From Sabulitectum sp964604135 (GTDB lineage Bacteria > Fermentibacterota > Fermentibacteria > Fermentibacterales > JCC-6): 14,256 nt of DNA. This document shows positions 6,272 to 12,983 of the stretch, in pieces. The notes beneath the pieces were generated by a model that searched no databases, had not been told where the DNA came from, and saw nothing but the letters and a program-made list of their open reading frames with translations. The stretch covers positions 1 to 14,256 of the forward strand of contig CAZRXU010000068.1 of NCBI GenBank assembly GCA_964604135.1. Reading direction: 5' to 3'. Position numbers and translations under genes: made by a program. Positions within the stretch are counted from its first letter, which is position 1. Each line of letters begins with the position of its first letter.

Positions 6272-7403
6272 GAAACATCCTGACTGCCTCCAGAGCTTCT
6301 TCTACCTCAGTTTCAGTCGTGAACAAACCTGGGCTGAGCCTTACAGTTCCCCCGGGAAATGTACCAATTGTTCTGTGGGCCACTGCAGCACACTGAAAGC
6401 CATGTCTGCAGCAGATGTTGTGCTCCCTGGCAAGGTAATCTGCAATATCCGGGGTTGTGGTATCGGCCAGTGTAAACGAAACCACAGCCGTCCACGGCTT
6501 ACCGCTGTCTGGTCTGTACACAGTTGCACCGGCTATATCCTCAATACCTGCCGCAAGTTTATCGGAAATAGCCAGTTTTCGTTTGTGCACTTCATCAAGA
6601 CCGATTGAGTTCAGGTATTCTATAGCGGCAACAAGCCCTGCAAGCCCGGGACCGTTCATGGTACCTGCTTCAAAGCGATCCGGGAGAAAATCAGGTTGCC
6701 GGGACTGCTCGGACAAACTGCCCGTGCCCCCCTGGGCAAAAGAGTGAATCTGAGCAGCATTAAAATCATCTGCAAAAACAAGCCCACCGGTTCCAGGAAC
6801 ACCAAGAAGCCCTTTGTGCCCTGTGAACGCAATGATATCCGGCCCCAGAGACAAACCGACTGGAATCACTCCTGCACTCTGGGCTACATCCAGCATGAAC
6901 ACAGTTCCATTGGCCCTGCATATTCTGGAAACCGCTTCAGCATCCTGAACGGTTCCGGTTACGTTCGACGCGTGGTTGATAACAGCCAGCTTTGCACCAC
7001 GCATGTTCTTTTCCAGTGCATCTAGGTCAAGAAAGCCCCGGGTATCACAGGGAGAGTAAACCACTTCAACACCTTTGTCTGAAAGATCCGTAAGCGGCCG
7101 TGTAACAGCATTGTGCTCCATTGCAGAACACACCACTTTATCTCCGGCATAGAGCATTCCGTGAAGAACGGTATTAATAGCCCAGGTAACATTGTGAGTG
7201 AACACCGTGTTTATGGGATTGCTGCTTCCAAAGAAGGAGGCAACAGATTCTCGGCAGTCAAGAACAATCCCCAGAGCATCCATTGCCGCTGTACAGTTAC
7301 CTCTGGCCGGACTAGCACCTATGTTACTGATGTAGTTCGACACAGCTTCAACAACCTGACGGGGTTTGGGCCATGAAGTAGATGCGTTGTCCAGATAGAT
7401 CAA
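6264..7403 (-). CDS. Cysteine-desulfurase-family class V aminotransferase (PLP)
   Basis: A PLP enzyme of 379 residues, normal for the NifS/SufS-like fold type I group and closest in style to the 'cysteine desulfurase family protein' subgroup (TIGR01977-like). Visible elements: N-terminal YLDNASTSWPKP; EHNAVTRPL with H97 stacking on PLP; N148 in SNVTG; D172 and Q175 in DVAQSAG; the Schiff-base lysine K197 in FTGHKGLLG; RFEAGTMN (243-250); and the mobile loop RHGFQCAAVAH with C338 as the likely persulfide cysteine, followed by GTVRLSPG. Start is TTG 7403-7401 with AAGGAG about seven bases upstream; the residues MIYLDNAS are the usual family start. It probably takes sulfur (or selenium) from cysteine or selenocysteine and passes it to the overlapping DUF3343 protein. 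No iron-sulfur scaffold, tRNA thiolation or selD gene is seen nearby, so the end product is unknown. Confidence 0.92.
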   Translation of the reverse strand: MIYLDNASTSWPKPRQVVEAVSNYISNIGASPARGNCTAAMDALGIVLDCRESVASFFGSSNPINTVFTHNVTWAINTVLHGMLYAGDKVVCSAMEHNAVTRPLTDLSDKGVEVVYSPCDTRGFLDLDALEKNMRGAKLAVINHASNVTGTVQDAEAVSRICRANGTVFMLDVAQSAGVIPVGLSLGPDIIAFTGHKGLLGVPGTGGLVFADDFNAAQIHSFAQGGTGSLSEQSRQPDFLPDRFEAGTMNGPGLAGLVAAIEYLNSIGLDEVHKRKLAISDKLAAGIEDIAGATVYRPDSGKPWTAVVSFTLADTTTPDIADYLAREHNICCRHGFQCAAVAHRTIGTFPGGTVRLSPGLFTTETEVEEALEAVRMFRG

Positions 7404-7428
7404 ATCTGTCTCCTTTCCCTCTGCAGGA

Positions 7429-7458
7429 AATATAGACTATTTTCAAAGGAGGTCTCAA
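7429..7458 (-). promoter_or_regulatory. Promoter of the desulfurase-DUF3343 pair
   Basis: On the minus strand TTGAGA (7458-7453) and TATATT (7434-7429) are 18 bases apart, 5/6 matches each. The predicted start near 7422 gives a leader of about 19 bases containing the AAGGAG site. This separates the pair from the five-gene operon upstream. Confidence 0.5.
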
Positions 7459-7487
7459 TAGAGATATAACAACGCTCTGTGCCAGCA

Positions 7488-7508
7488 GTTCCTGAACTCA
7501 ACAGGAAC
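7488..7508. repeat. Perfect inverted repeat between operons
   Basis: GTTCCTG (7488-7494) and CAGGAAC (7502-7508) form a perfect seven-base stem with a seven-base loop, 105 bases after the PEBP stop. No T-run follows on either strand, so it is not a classical intrinsic terminator. It could be a processing or Rho-associated hairpin, or an operator for the promoter at 7429-7458. The rest of 7404-7612 shows no gene. Confidence 0.35.
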
Positions 7509-7612
7509 ATCCGTGAAAAAGTGATACTGCCGATGGGGGTGTGTAGCGAAGCTGAAGACAACAACTGCTACTGTTTCTTTCGCATTCCGATGATGGACAG
7601 CTCTGACAAAAG

Positions 7613-8059
7613 TCAGGAATAAACACAGCTTATTGCTGAAGTTCCCAGAATGTGACCTTCCATTGCGGCTTTTAGCAACTCAGCGGTTACATTTGCTTCC
7701 TCAATGTGCAGAACTTTGTCGAGAGCGTACAGAGTAAAAGTCAGGGACAGCCCTGGAAGTTTTTCTACAGGCCCGGTCCACCCGGTACCCAGAAGATCGT
7801 TGATACCCTGACACATACCGCTGGAAAGCTCGCTTTCCGCCGGTAGCCTTCCGTACACAGTCTTCCTGGTATTTGGAACATTCCATAAAACCCACAAAAC
7901 CTTGCCCAGCGAGGAAGAACAGATCATAGACAGGCTTTCGGTACCCTCAGGCTCCTCCGCCCAGCCGAAAGGAGGTGAAGCGTTCAAACCTGAAGAAGAG
8001 TACCAGCCTGGAAGATATCCACCATCTCTAAATGCACTGCTGCAAACTTTGAATGACAC
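7613..8059 (-). CDS. YbhB/YbcL-type phosphatidylethanolamine-binding-like protein
   Basis: A 148-residue PEBP-fold protein of the bacterial Raf-kinase-inhibitor-like family. The family pattern is clear at MSFKVCSSAFRDGGYLP, then GLNASPPFGW (24-33), VLWVLWNVP (54-62), GINDLLGTGWTGP (85-97), LTFTLYALDKVL (106-117) and EGHILGTSAI (134-143). Two ligand-pocket signatures are lost: the DPDxP element expected before the WxxWN segment reads SSSLGK, and the usual GPCPPxGxHRY is GPVEKLPGLSLTF. So the fold is kept but the anion-binding site is degenerate. The longest frame starts at 8131, but GTG 8059 is preceded by AAGGAGGT with a six-base gap and gives the normal family N-terminus, so 8131 is rejected. 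It is the last gene of the five-gene operon, 59 bases after the CDF gene. No signal peptide is seen, so it is probably cytoplasmic. Confidence 0.88.
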   Translation of the reverse strand: MSFKVCSSAFRDGGYLPGWYSSSGLNASPPFGWAEEPEGTESLSMICSSSLGKVLWVLWNVPNTRKTVYGRLPAESELSSGMCQGINDLLGTGWTGPVEKLPGLSLTFTLYALDKVLHIEEANVTAELLKAAMEGHILGTSAISCVYS

Positions 8060-8118
8060 GGCACAACCTCCTTCCTCGACAAGAACATATTCATAACGCA
8101 AACCGGTGTAAATACCAG

Positions 8119-9054
8119 CTACCGTCCACATTCTTCGCAGTTATCAGCGTCTCCACAGGAAGAAAACGGCTCTATCCGTGCAATTACATCCCTTACAGAT
8201 GAATCAGAACTCATAATAGTTTTCTCAATCTCTTTTCCTATGGAGTATCCTTGATAAACAGTGTTGTCACCGCTGACCTGAACATGAAGATCAACATATA
8301 TACCGCCACCCTGCATCCTTGCGCGGAATCTGTGGATACTGATAACACCACTAACGCCTCTGGCTGCGCTCATCATCTTGTTTACCACCCTGGCAGGAGG
8401 GGCAGAGTTTGTAACTTCACCTATTACAGGCTGAAGAACTTTCCAGCCTGCCCTGACAATAAATATTGAAACAACTGCACCGCCTACACTGTCCAGAAAA
8501 GACATTGATCGACTGATCATTGGAGCTGATACCGCCACAAGAACTGGAATAGAACTTATTCCGTCTGACCTGTGGTGCCAGGCATTTGCTGCAAGAGCTC
8601 CGGAACCGGTGTTTTCAGCCTTCCTCAGCGTCCACCTGAACAGCATTTCCTTGGATATCAACGAGACTGCTGCAACTACCACAGCAAACAAATCAGGTTT
8701 GACTGATGAGGAATGGCTGCTGAGAGTTTTCAAAGAATCAACTGCTATACCTGCCCCGGTAGCAACGAGCATGAGACCTATAAATAGGCTCACAACTGTT
8801 TCAATTCCCTTGTGCCCCATGGGATGAGTTTCATCTGGAGGTCTGCACCAGAACCTGGCGCCTACAATAACAGCTACATCCGTGGCAAGATCTGAAAGAC
8901 TGTGAACCGCATCGGCAACAAGGGCCCGGCTTCCTGCGTGAACCCCGGCAACTCCCTTAAAAACTGTAAGCAGCACATTAACGATCAGCCCTGCAACTGC
9001 TGCCCTCTGTATGTTCTCTGCATTATGAGGATACTCTTGCAACGTATTCGGCAT
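8119..9054 (-). CDS. Cation diffusion facilitator (CDF) metal/proton antiporter
   Basis: Inner-membrane exporter of divalent metals (Zn, Fe, Mn, Co or Cd), working as a dimer. Of 311 residues, TM segments lie at about 18-38, 45-67, 84-106, 120-138 and 165-205. The transport-site ligands fit the CDF pattern: HSLSD (H51, D55) in TM2 and HHRSD (H160, D164) in TM5. A cytoplasmic ferredoxin-like domain follows (about 215-290), including ISIHRFRARMQGGGIYVDLHV. The protein ends in a Cys-containing tail, CGDADNCEECG, which may bind metal. ATG 9054 has GTGGAG four bases upstream and overlaps the M20 gene by 32 bases; the alternative ATG 9099 adds 15 residues, has no ribosome-binding site and would overlap by 77 bases. 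Substrate metal cannot be told with confidence. Confidence 0.93.
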   Translation of the reverse strand: MPNTLQEYPHNAENIQRAAVAGLIVNVLLTVFKGVAGVHAGSRALVADAVHSLSDLATDVAVIVGARFWCRPPDETHPMGHKGIETVVSLFIGLMLVATGAGIAVDSLKTLSSHSSSVKPDLFAVVVAAVSLISKEMLFRWTLRKAENTGSGALAANAWHHRSDGISSIPVLVAVSAPMISRSMSFLDSVGGAVVSIFIVRAGWKVLQPVIGEVTNSAPPARVVNKMMSAARGVSGVISIHRFRARMQGGGIYVDLHVQVSGDNTVYQGYSIGKEIEKTIMSSDSSVRDVIARIEPFSSCGDADNCEECGR

Positions 9055-10288
9055 AGAACTCCACACATCTGAGGTAATCTGAAACAGATATACTTTCATC
9101 TACCGAATGAAGAACCCCTATGCCTCTGTTTCCAAGGTGAACCGGCATAAATCGGTAGGTGTTTCGCGCAACCTTCGAATACCTTCTGGAATCAGTCGCT
9201 GCTGGAAAAACGCCAGTTCTGAACCGGGTTGCCTTCGGTAAAACCTTCTGAATCGCTTCTCTGAGTGCAGTCATATCCCTTGTGTTTACACTGGAAACTG
9301 CTGAAGGCTCAGAAACACTTGCATTGTCAAGAAGTTCAACTGATATATCAAACGGCTTCACAACTTCTGCAATGTGATCGAAAACCTCTGAAACAGAACT
9401 GCCCGGAGATGGTCTTGTATTTAGTGTTGCTTCCGCTGATTCTGGGAGAATGTTCTCTTTGTATCCACCAGATATCATTGTGGGAGCTATTGTGGTAGCA
9501 AGCCATCTGGTGGAGCTTATTCCACCGGGAATCTGTGCCCCTGGAAAAGAACTGTTCTTGAGAGCGACCAGAGCCGCAGCAAGTGCACCGATTGCAGTTC
9601 TCTTCGGTGGAACAGAAGAATGCCCCTGAACCGCAACCGCTGTCAGTTTGAAAGAGGCATAGCCTTTTTCTGCAACAGCCAGCTCTGCAGTAAACCCGCC
9701 GTCTGAATCAGTGTAGATATATCCGCCCTCGTCCAGAACGCTGCTGCAGACAATTCCTCTGGCAATCAGACTGTCTGTTACTGTTTTTGCGCCTGCAAGA
9801 CCACCCACCTCCTCATCGTGACCGAAAGCCAGGAAAACGGTACGCTCGGGTTTATACCCCTGACTTAAAAGAAGGGAAACTGCTTCAAGCATTCCACTGT
9901 AACCGCACTTGTAATCAACTGTACCCCTTCCCCATATTCTGTTGTGAGACACCTCTCCACCGAAAGGATCGTGGGCCCACTTTTCCAATCTACCTGCAGG
10001 AACAACATCCTGATGGGCAGTAAGCATTACAGGTTCAAGGTTCTGTCTGCCTTCCCACCTCAACAGAATTGATGCACCACCGTGCAGTTCCATCTCAAGA
10101 GACGAAAAAACCTGTGGCCAGACTGTTTTTGAATACTCACGCATCATATGAAAAGGCTCCAGAGAAAAATCCTCTGGAGCCGAAACAGTAGGAAACTTTA
10201 TTGTTGAGGCAAATCGCTGCACAATTTCGGGTTTATCTTCAGCACCAAGCTGCAGCCTCCCGGCAACAACACCGTCAGTTTGTAACAT
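9023..10288 (-). CDS. M20 family metallopeptidase (carboxypeptidase, PM20D1-like)
   Basis: A di-zinc exopeptidase or amidohydrolase of about 421 residues. Ligands and catalytic residues fit the M20 layout: H92 and D94 in TAHQDVVPAG; D125 in GRGTVDYK as bridging Asp; E159-E160 in FGHDEEVGG as general base and ligand; D186 in VLDEGGY; H394 in GVLHSVDES. The dimerisation (lid) domain occupies about 205-315, with QGHSSVPP including H223. The motif spacing is nearest to the PM20D1/Gly-Xaa carboxypeptidase branch. No signal peptide is convincing, so it is probably cytoplasmic. The start is uncertain: ATG 10288 overlaps the zinc-ribbon gene by 14 bases but lacks a strong ribosome-binding site; ATG 10315 and GTG 10345 are in frame and no better. 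Short overlap suggests coupling to the upstream gene. Likely role is release of amino acids from peptides or N-acyl amino acids; the substrate is inferred. Confidence 0.9.
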   Translation of the reverse strand: MLQTDGVVAGRLQLGAEDKPEIVQRFASTIKFPTVSAPEDFSLEPFHMMREYSKTVWPQVFSSLEMELHGGASILLRWEGRQNLEPVMLTAHQDVVPAGRLEKWAHDPFGGEVSHNRIWGRGTVDYKCGYSGMLEAVSLLLSQGYKPERTVFLAFGHDEEVGGLAGAKTVTDSLIARGIVCSSVLDEGGYIYTDSDGGFTAELAVAEKGYASFKLTAVAVQGHSSVPPKRTAIGALAAALVALKNSSFPGAQIPGGISSTRWLATTIAPTMISGGYKENILPESAEATLNTRPSPGSSVSEVFDHIAEVVKPFDISVELLDNASVSEPSAVSSVNTRDMTALREAIQKVLPKATRFRTGVFPAATDSRRYSKVARNTYRFMPVHLGNRGIGVLHSVDESISVSDYLRCVEFYAEYVARVSS

Positions 10289-11204
10289 TGACCCATTTGA
10301 TGTTAAAACCTTCATAACCAAGTGAATCAATTGCCACAGACACACTTTCTGCTATTTCCATTGCCTCGCCAAATGTGGACTCTGAGGGGAAAATCAGTGT
10401 GACATGAACAGGTCTTCCTTCGGTGTTCCTTCGGGAAATAGTTCTGACAGCCTGATTCATACCGGTGTTGAATACCCTCCCGTCATACCAGTACCCGGTT
10501 GCCGGTTCCACGATATCCTTGTTGAATTCATCTATCATCACCCTGAACCAGTTTTCAGTGAAAAGAATCTTCAGATCCACAGGCTGCACTTCAGCGGAAT
10601 CACTTACAACAGGAAGAATTGCTATTGCCATGTAGTTTGTTTCCGTAGAGTCTGTCCAGGCATAGAGCGAATCAGGAGCGAGTGACCTGAAATCGTTACT
10701 GTTGATCTTCTGCAGCATGTAGTTAACAACAGGCTGAATAGACATGGATCCTCTTCCAAGAAAAGACACACCGGTACCTTCCGGAATAAGAGAAAGGTCT
10801 ACATTTGTTCTGGGGGCAGCCGAAGTTCCCTGGGCGTTGAAAACGTAAACTATATCAGTACCCAGAAGAATTGGAAGAGAATCAATGGGTATTTCAACCA
10901 CCATTTCTTCAGCGGTCATCTCTACTTCCGGCTCATACTCAGCTCGCTCAAAGCTGCTTAAGATGAATATCGCGCCAGCAGCACCGATTAGAAACACCAT
11001 TAGCCCTATAAGCCCGCCCCTCCCTGTTCTTGTTGGCGAAAGATCTGGTGGCTTCTCATTTCTTGATTTCAAATCATCCAGAGGCTTCTGCAAAGCAGCT
11101 CTCTGCTCTTTCATCGGGTCAGTCTGAGGTCCCAGGCTAAATCCGCAGTTCGCGCATCTCCCGGTGTTCCGCCCGTTATCGTGACCACAGTTTCTGCAGC
11201 GCAT
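10275..11204 (-). CDS. Zinc-ribbon, single-TM protein with an extracytoplasmic domain
   Basis: A 309-residue membrane protein I cannot name. It opens with a CxxC-x10-CxxC zinc ribbon (C3, C6, C17, C20: MRCRNCGHDN to CANCGFSLG), then a charged linker, a TM helix at about 63-83 (GGLIGLMVFLIGAAGAIFIL), and about 225 residues outside the cytoplasm. That part ends in VHVTLIFPSESTFGEAMEIAESVSVAIDSLGYEG, which weakly resembles the ExbD/TolR periplasmic fold; this is only a hint. The ATG at 11204 is chosen because GGAGG lies seven bases ahead; TTG 11207 is less likely. The start overlaps the lipoprotein stop as TGATG, a sign of translational coupling. Position behind a PPIase lipoprotein suggests an envelope role, perhaps sensing or partnering with the lipoprotein. 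Function unknown. Confidence 0.85.
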   Translation of the reverse strand: MRCRNCGHDNGRNTGRCANCGFSLGPQTDPMKEQRAALQKPLDDLKSRNEKPPDLSPTRTGRGGLIGLMVFLIGAAGAIFILSSFERAEYEPEVEMTAEEMVVEIPIDSLPILLGTDIVYVFNAQGTSAAPRTNVDLSLIPEGTGVSFLGRGSMSIQPVVNYMLQKINSNDFRSLAPDSLYAWTDSTETNYMAIAILPVVSDSAEVQPVDLKILFTENWFRVMIDEFNKDIVEPATGYWYDGRVFNTGMNQAVRTISRRNTEGRPVHVTLIFPSESTFGEAMEIAESVSVAIDSLGYEGFNIKWVNVTN

Positions 11205-12886
11205 CAAATGACCTCCATTGAGCTCTCGGCCTCTGAGGTGGAATCTGCTTCGACAGGAACATAATATCCTTCAAAATACTCCTGATCCACATACAAATGA
11301 TACTCTTCAGACAAACTATCAACAAGGGCCTGTATTACTGCGGTTTCCGCCCTCTGACGAGCCTCTGATGCCACAAGACCTCTGATATCATCGAAAGTCG
11401 CTATGTGCTCATCCTGTACCGTTTCAAGACGGAGCCACAGCGCTGTTGTGTCTGCCAATGACACCACCGCTTCCTCCCCGGGAACAAGAGCCCAAAGAGT
11501 CTCTCTATCACCCTCCGGAATCATATTTCTGGTGAGTGGAACTGAAAGTGTTTCTTCCCCTTCAGCAAGAACAGGAGGGAATGTTTCAAACTGATCCATT
11601 GCAGCAAGAACATCTTCGCCTGAAGACATCATATTCCGAGCGGCCTGTATCTTCTCTTCGTTTTTCAGTAAGAGTATATTGAAAATCCGGCTCTCGGGAA
11701 TCAGATGATCATCGCGGATTTCCAGGTAAATCTCGTTCATAGCCGTTGAATCCGGGTGAATCTCTGGTGAAATCACAACTTCATAGTATTTATCCAGCAG
11801 ATTTTCCCAGTGCTTCGAATTCAACTGACTGGCTACATCAGGTACAGTATCCAACCCCAGGGCAATTGCCTCCTGCATTTCTATATCGAAGAGTGCAAGC
11901 CTTGTTGCATAATCATGCAACCATCGTATATTATTTGTATTTTTTGGATAATACCCAGGCAATCCCAGAATATTCTCTGAGACTGAAAACAGATTTCTAG
12001 AACCACCATCCCACGATACAACTTCCAATTCTTCTTCTTCCGGCAGAAAAGCCTCAAATGAACGCCCAAGCGAATCTGCCCTTTCCTGCATGATGTTAAG
12101 AGCAGCTGTGTTAACCTGTACATGGTAAGCCGTTTTCAGGCTGTCCTCAAGAAACTTTTTCCTTGCCTCCCGTGAACGGGCAAGAAGCGTGGTACCAATT
12201 CTCTGTGAGTCACTATCGAAAGGCTCTGGTTCGTAAGTCCATATTGAATCTATGTGCAGCAGACGCCATCCTGTGACTGCCGGAAACGGTCCGATAACAT
12301 CGCCAGGCTCGGCCGTTGCCAAATACGGGTAATCAATTGCGTTGGAATAATTTACGTCTTCATAAGTATTTATTCCTCGTAACTGACTGGCCATCTGGTC
12401 CATGCTTATCTCTGCAGCAATTCTTGAAAGGTCTTCCCCGTTCAACACCAATGTGCGAACACTGTCAGCAACCAGGCTGTCTTTATGGTAAAAGGACGTG
12501 TAACTAATTCCTGTGCCCATTGTTCCCCAGAATTCCCTTACAGCTTCGCTGTCAAGTTGCACTTGATCAAGAGCAAACGAAATGTACTGCCCCTGCAGCA
12601 GTTCCCTCGACCTCTCGTGTGTAAGTCTTACAACTTCTCTGTCTTCATCAAGACCGAGATCGATAGCGTGACATATAAACAGCTCCCGCGCAATGACATT
12701 TTCCTTGAAGATATCCACAGACGTGGTATCACCACGATACCTTTCGAACGATTCTGCTATGTCCTCCGGAAAAATCGCCCTGTCACCTACTGCTATAACA
12801 GCACCGTCAGGAACACTTCCTGCACCGCTGCCACACGCTGAAAGTACGGCAACAGCAAACATGGAAATAAGTAAAAAGGTCTTCAT
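11204..12886 (-). CDS. Lipoprotein with two parvulin-type (PpiC/SurA-like) PPIase domains
   Basis: A 560-residue exported lipoprotein, likely a folding helper for envelope proteins. The signal peptide (MKTFLLISMFAVAVLSAC) ends in the lipobox L15-S16-A17-C18, so mature protein starts at C18. A SurA-like helical region at about 25-125 includes AVGDRAIFPEDIAESF and ARELFICHAIDLGLD. A first parvulin-like domain is at about 127-218, with GDVIGPFPAVTGWRLLHID. A second lies at about 395-490 (FNILLLKNEEKIQAARNMMSSGEDVLAAM to ALWLRLETV). Both lack several usual parvulin active-site residues, including a clear G-G-x-L/GWF motif in the second, so it may act as a chaperone more than an isomerase. Start ATG has GGAG seven bases upstream. 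First gene of a five-gene operon and divergent from dacB; promoter at 12944-12972. Confidence 0.87.
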   Translation of the reverse strand: MKTFLLISMFAVAVLSACGSGAGSVPDGAVIAVGDRAIFPEDIAESFERYRGDTTSVDIFKENVIARELFICHAIDLGLDEDREVVRLTHERSRELLQGQYISFALDQVQLDSEAVREFWGTMGTGISYTSFYHKDSLVADSVRTLVLNGEDLSRIAAEISMDQMASQLRGINTYEDVNYSNAIDYPYLATAEPGDVIGPFPAVTGWRLLHIDSIWTYEPEPFDSDSQRIGTTLLARSREARKKFLEDSLKTAYHVQVNTAALNIMQERADSLGRSFEAFLPEEEELEVVSWDGGSRNLFSVSENILGLPGYYPKNTNNIRWLHDYATRLALFDIEMQEAIALGLDTVPDVASQLNSKHWENLLDKYYEVVISPEIHPDSTAMNEIYLEIRDDHLIPESRIFNILLLKNEEKIQAARNMMSSGEDVLAAMDQFETFPPVLAEGEETLSVPLTRNMIPEGDRETLWALVPGEEAVVSLADTTALWLRLETVQDEHIATFDDIRGLVASEARQRAETAVIQALVDSLSEEYHLYVDQEYFEGYYVPVEADSTSEAESSMEVI

Positions 12887-12919
12887 CTAAACACTCCATC
12901 TTCTGTTTTGTAATTCAGT

Positions 12920-12948
12920 TTTACAAGCACAACCGATAGCATTATTGT
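12920..12948 (+). promoter_or_regulatory. Promoter of dacB
   Basis: TTTACA (12920-12925, 5/6) and TATTGT (12943-12948, 4/6) are 17 bases apart. The predicted start near 12955 leaves about 29 bases, with an AGGAGGT site at 12974-12980, before the ATG at 12984. It faces and overlaps the promoter of the divergent operon. Confidence 0.4.
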
Positions 12949-12972
12949 TACCCTTTCAATTCGAAATGTCAA
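12944..12972 (-). promoter_or_regulatory. Promoter of the PPIase-lipoprotein operon
   Basis: A perfect TTGACA -35 (minus strand, 12972-12967) is followed after 17 bases by AACAAT (12949-12944), 4/6 to the -10 consensus. The predicted start near 12937 leaves a leader of about 50 bases to the ATG at 12886. The -10 falls on the same bases as the plus-strand -10 of dacB. Confidence 0.45.
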
Positions 12973-12983
12973 CAGGAGGTGAA

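Noticed and set aside
6171..6608. Plus-strand 145-codon frame opposite the aminotransferase
   Set aside because: Shadow of conserved desulfurase and DUF3343 coding; no domain or start signal.
8060..8131. Longer start for the PEBP gene at ATG 8131
   Set aside because: No ribosome-binding site there and overlap with the CDF end; AAGGAGGT precedes GTG 8059, where the family normally starts.
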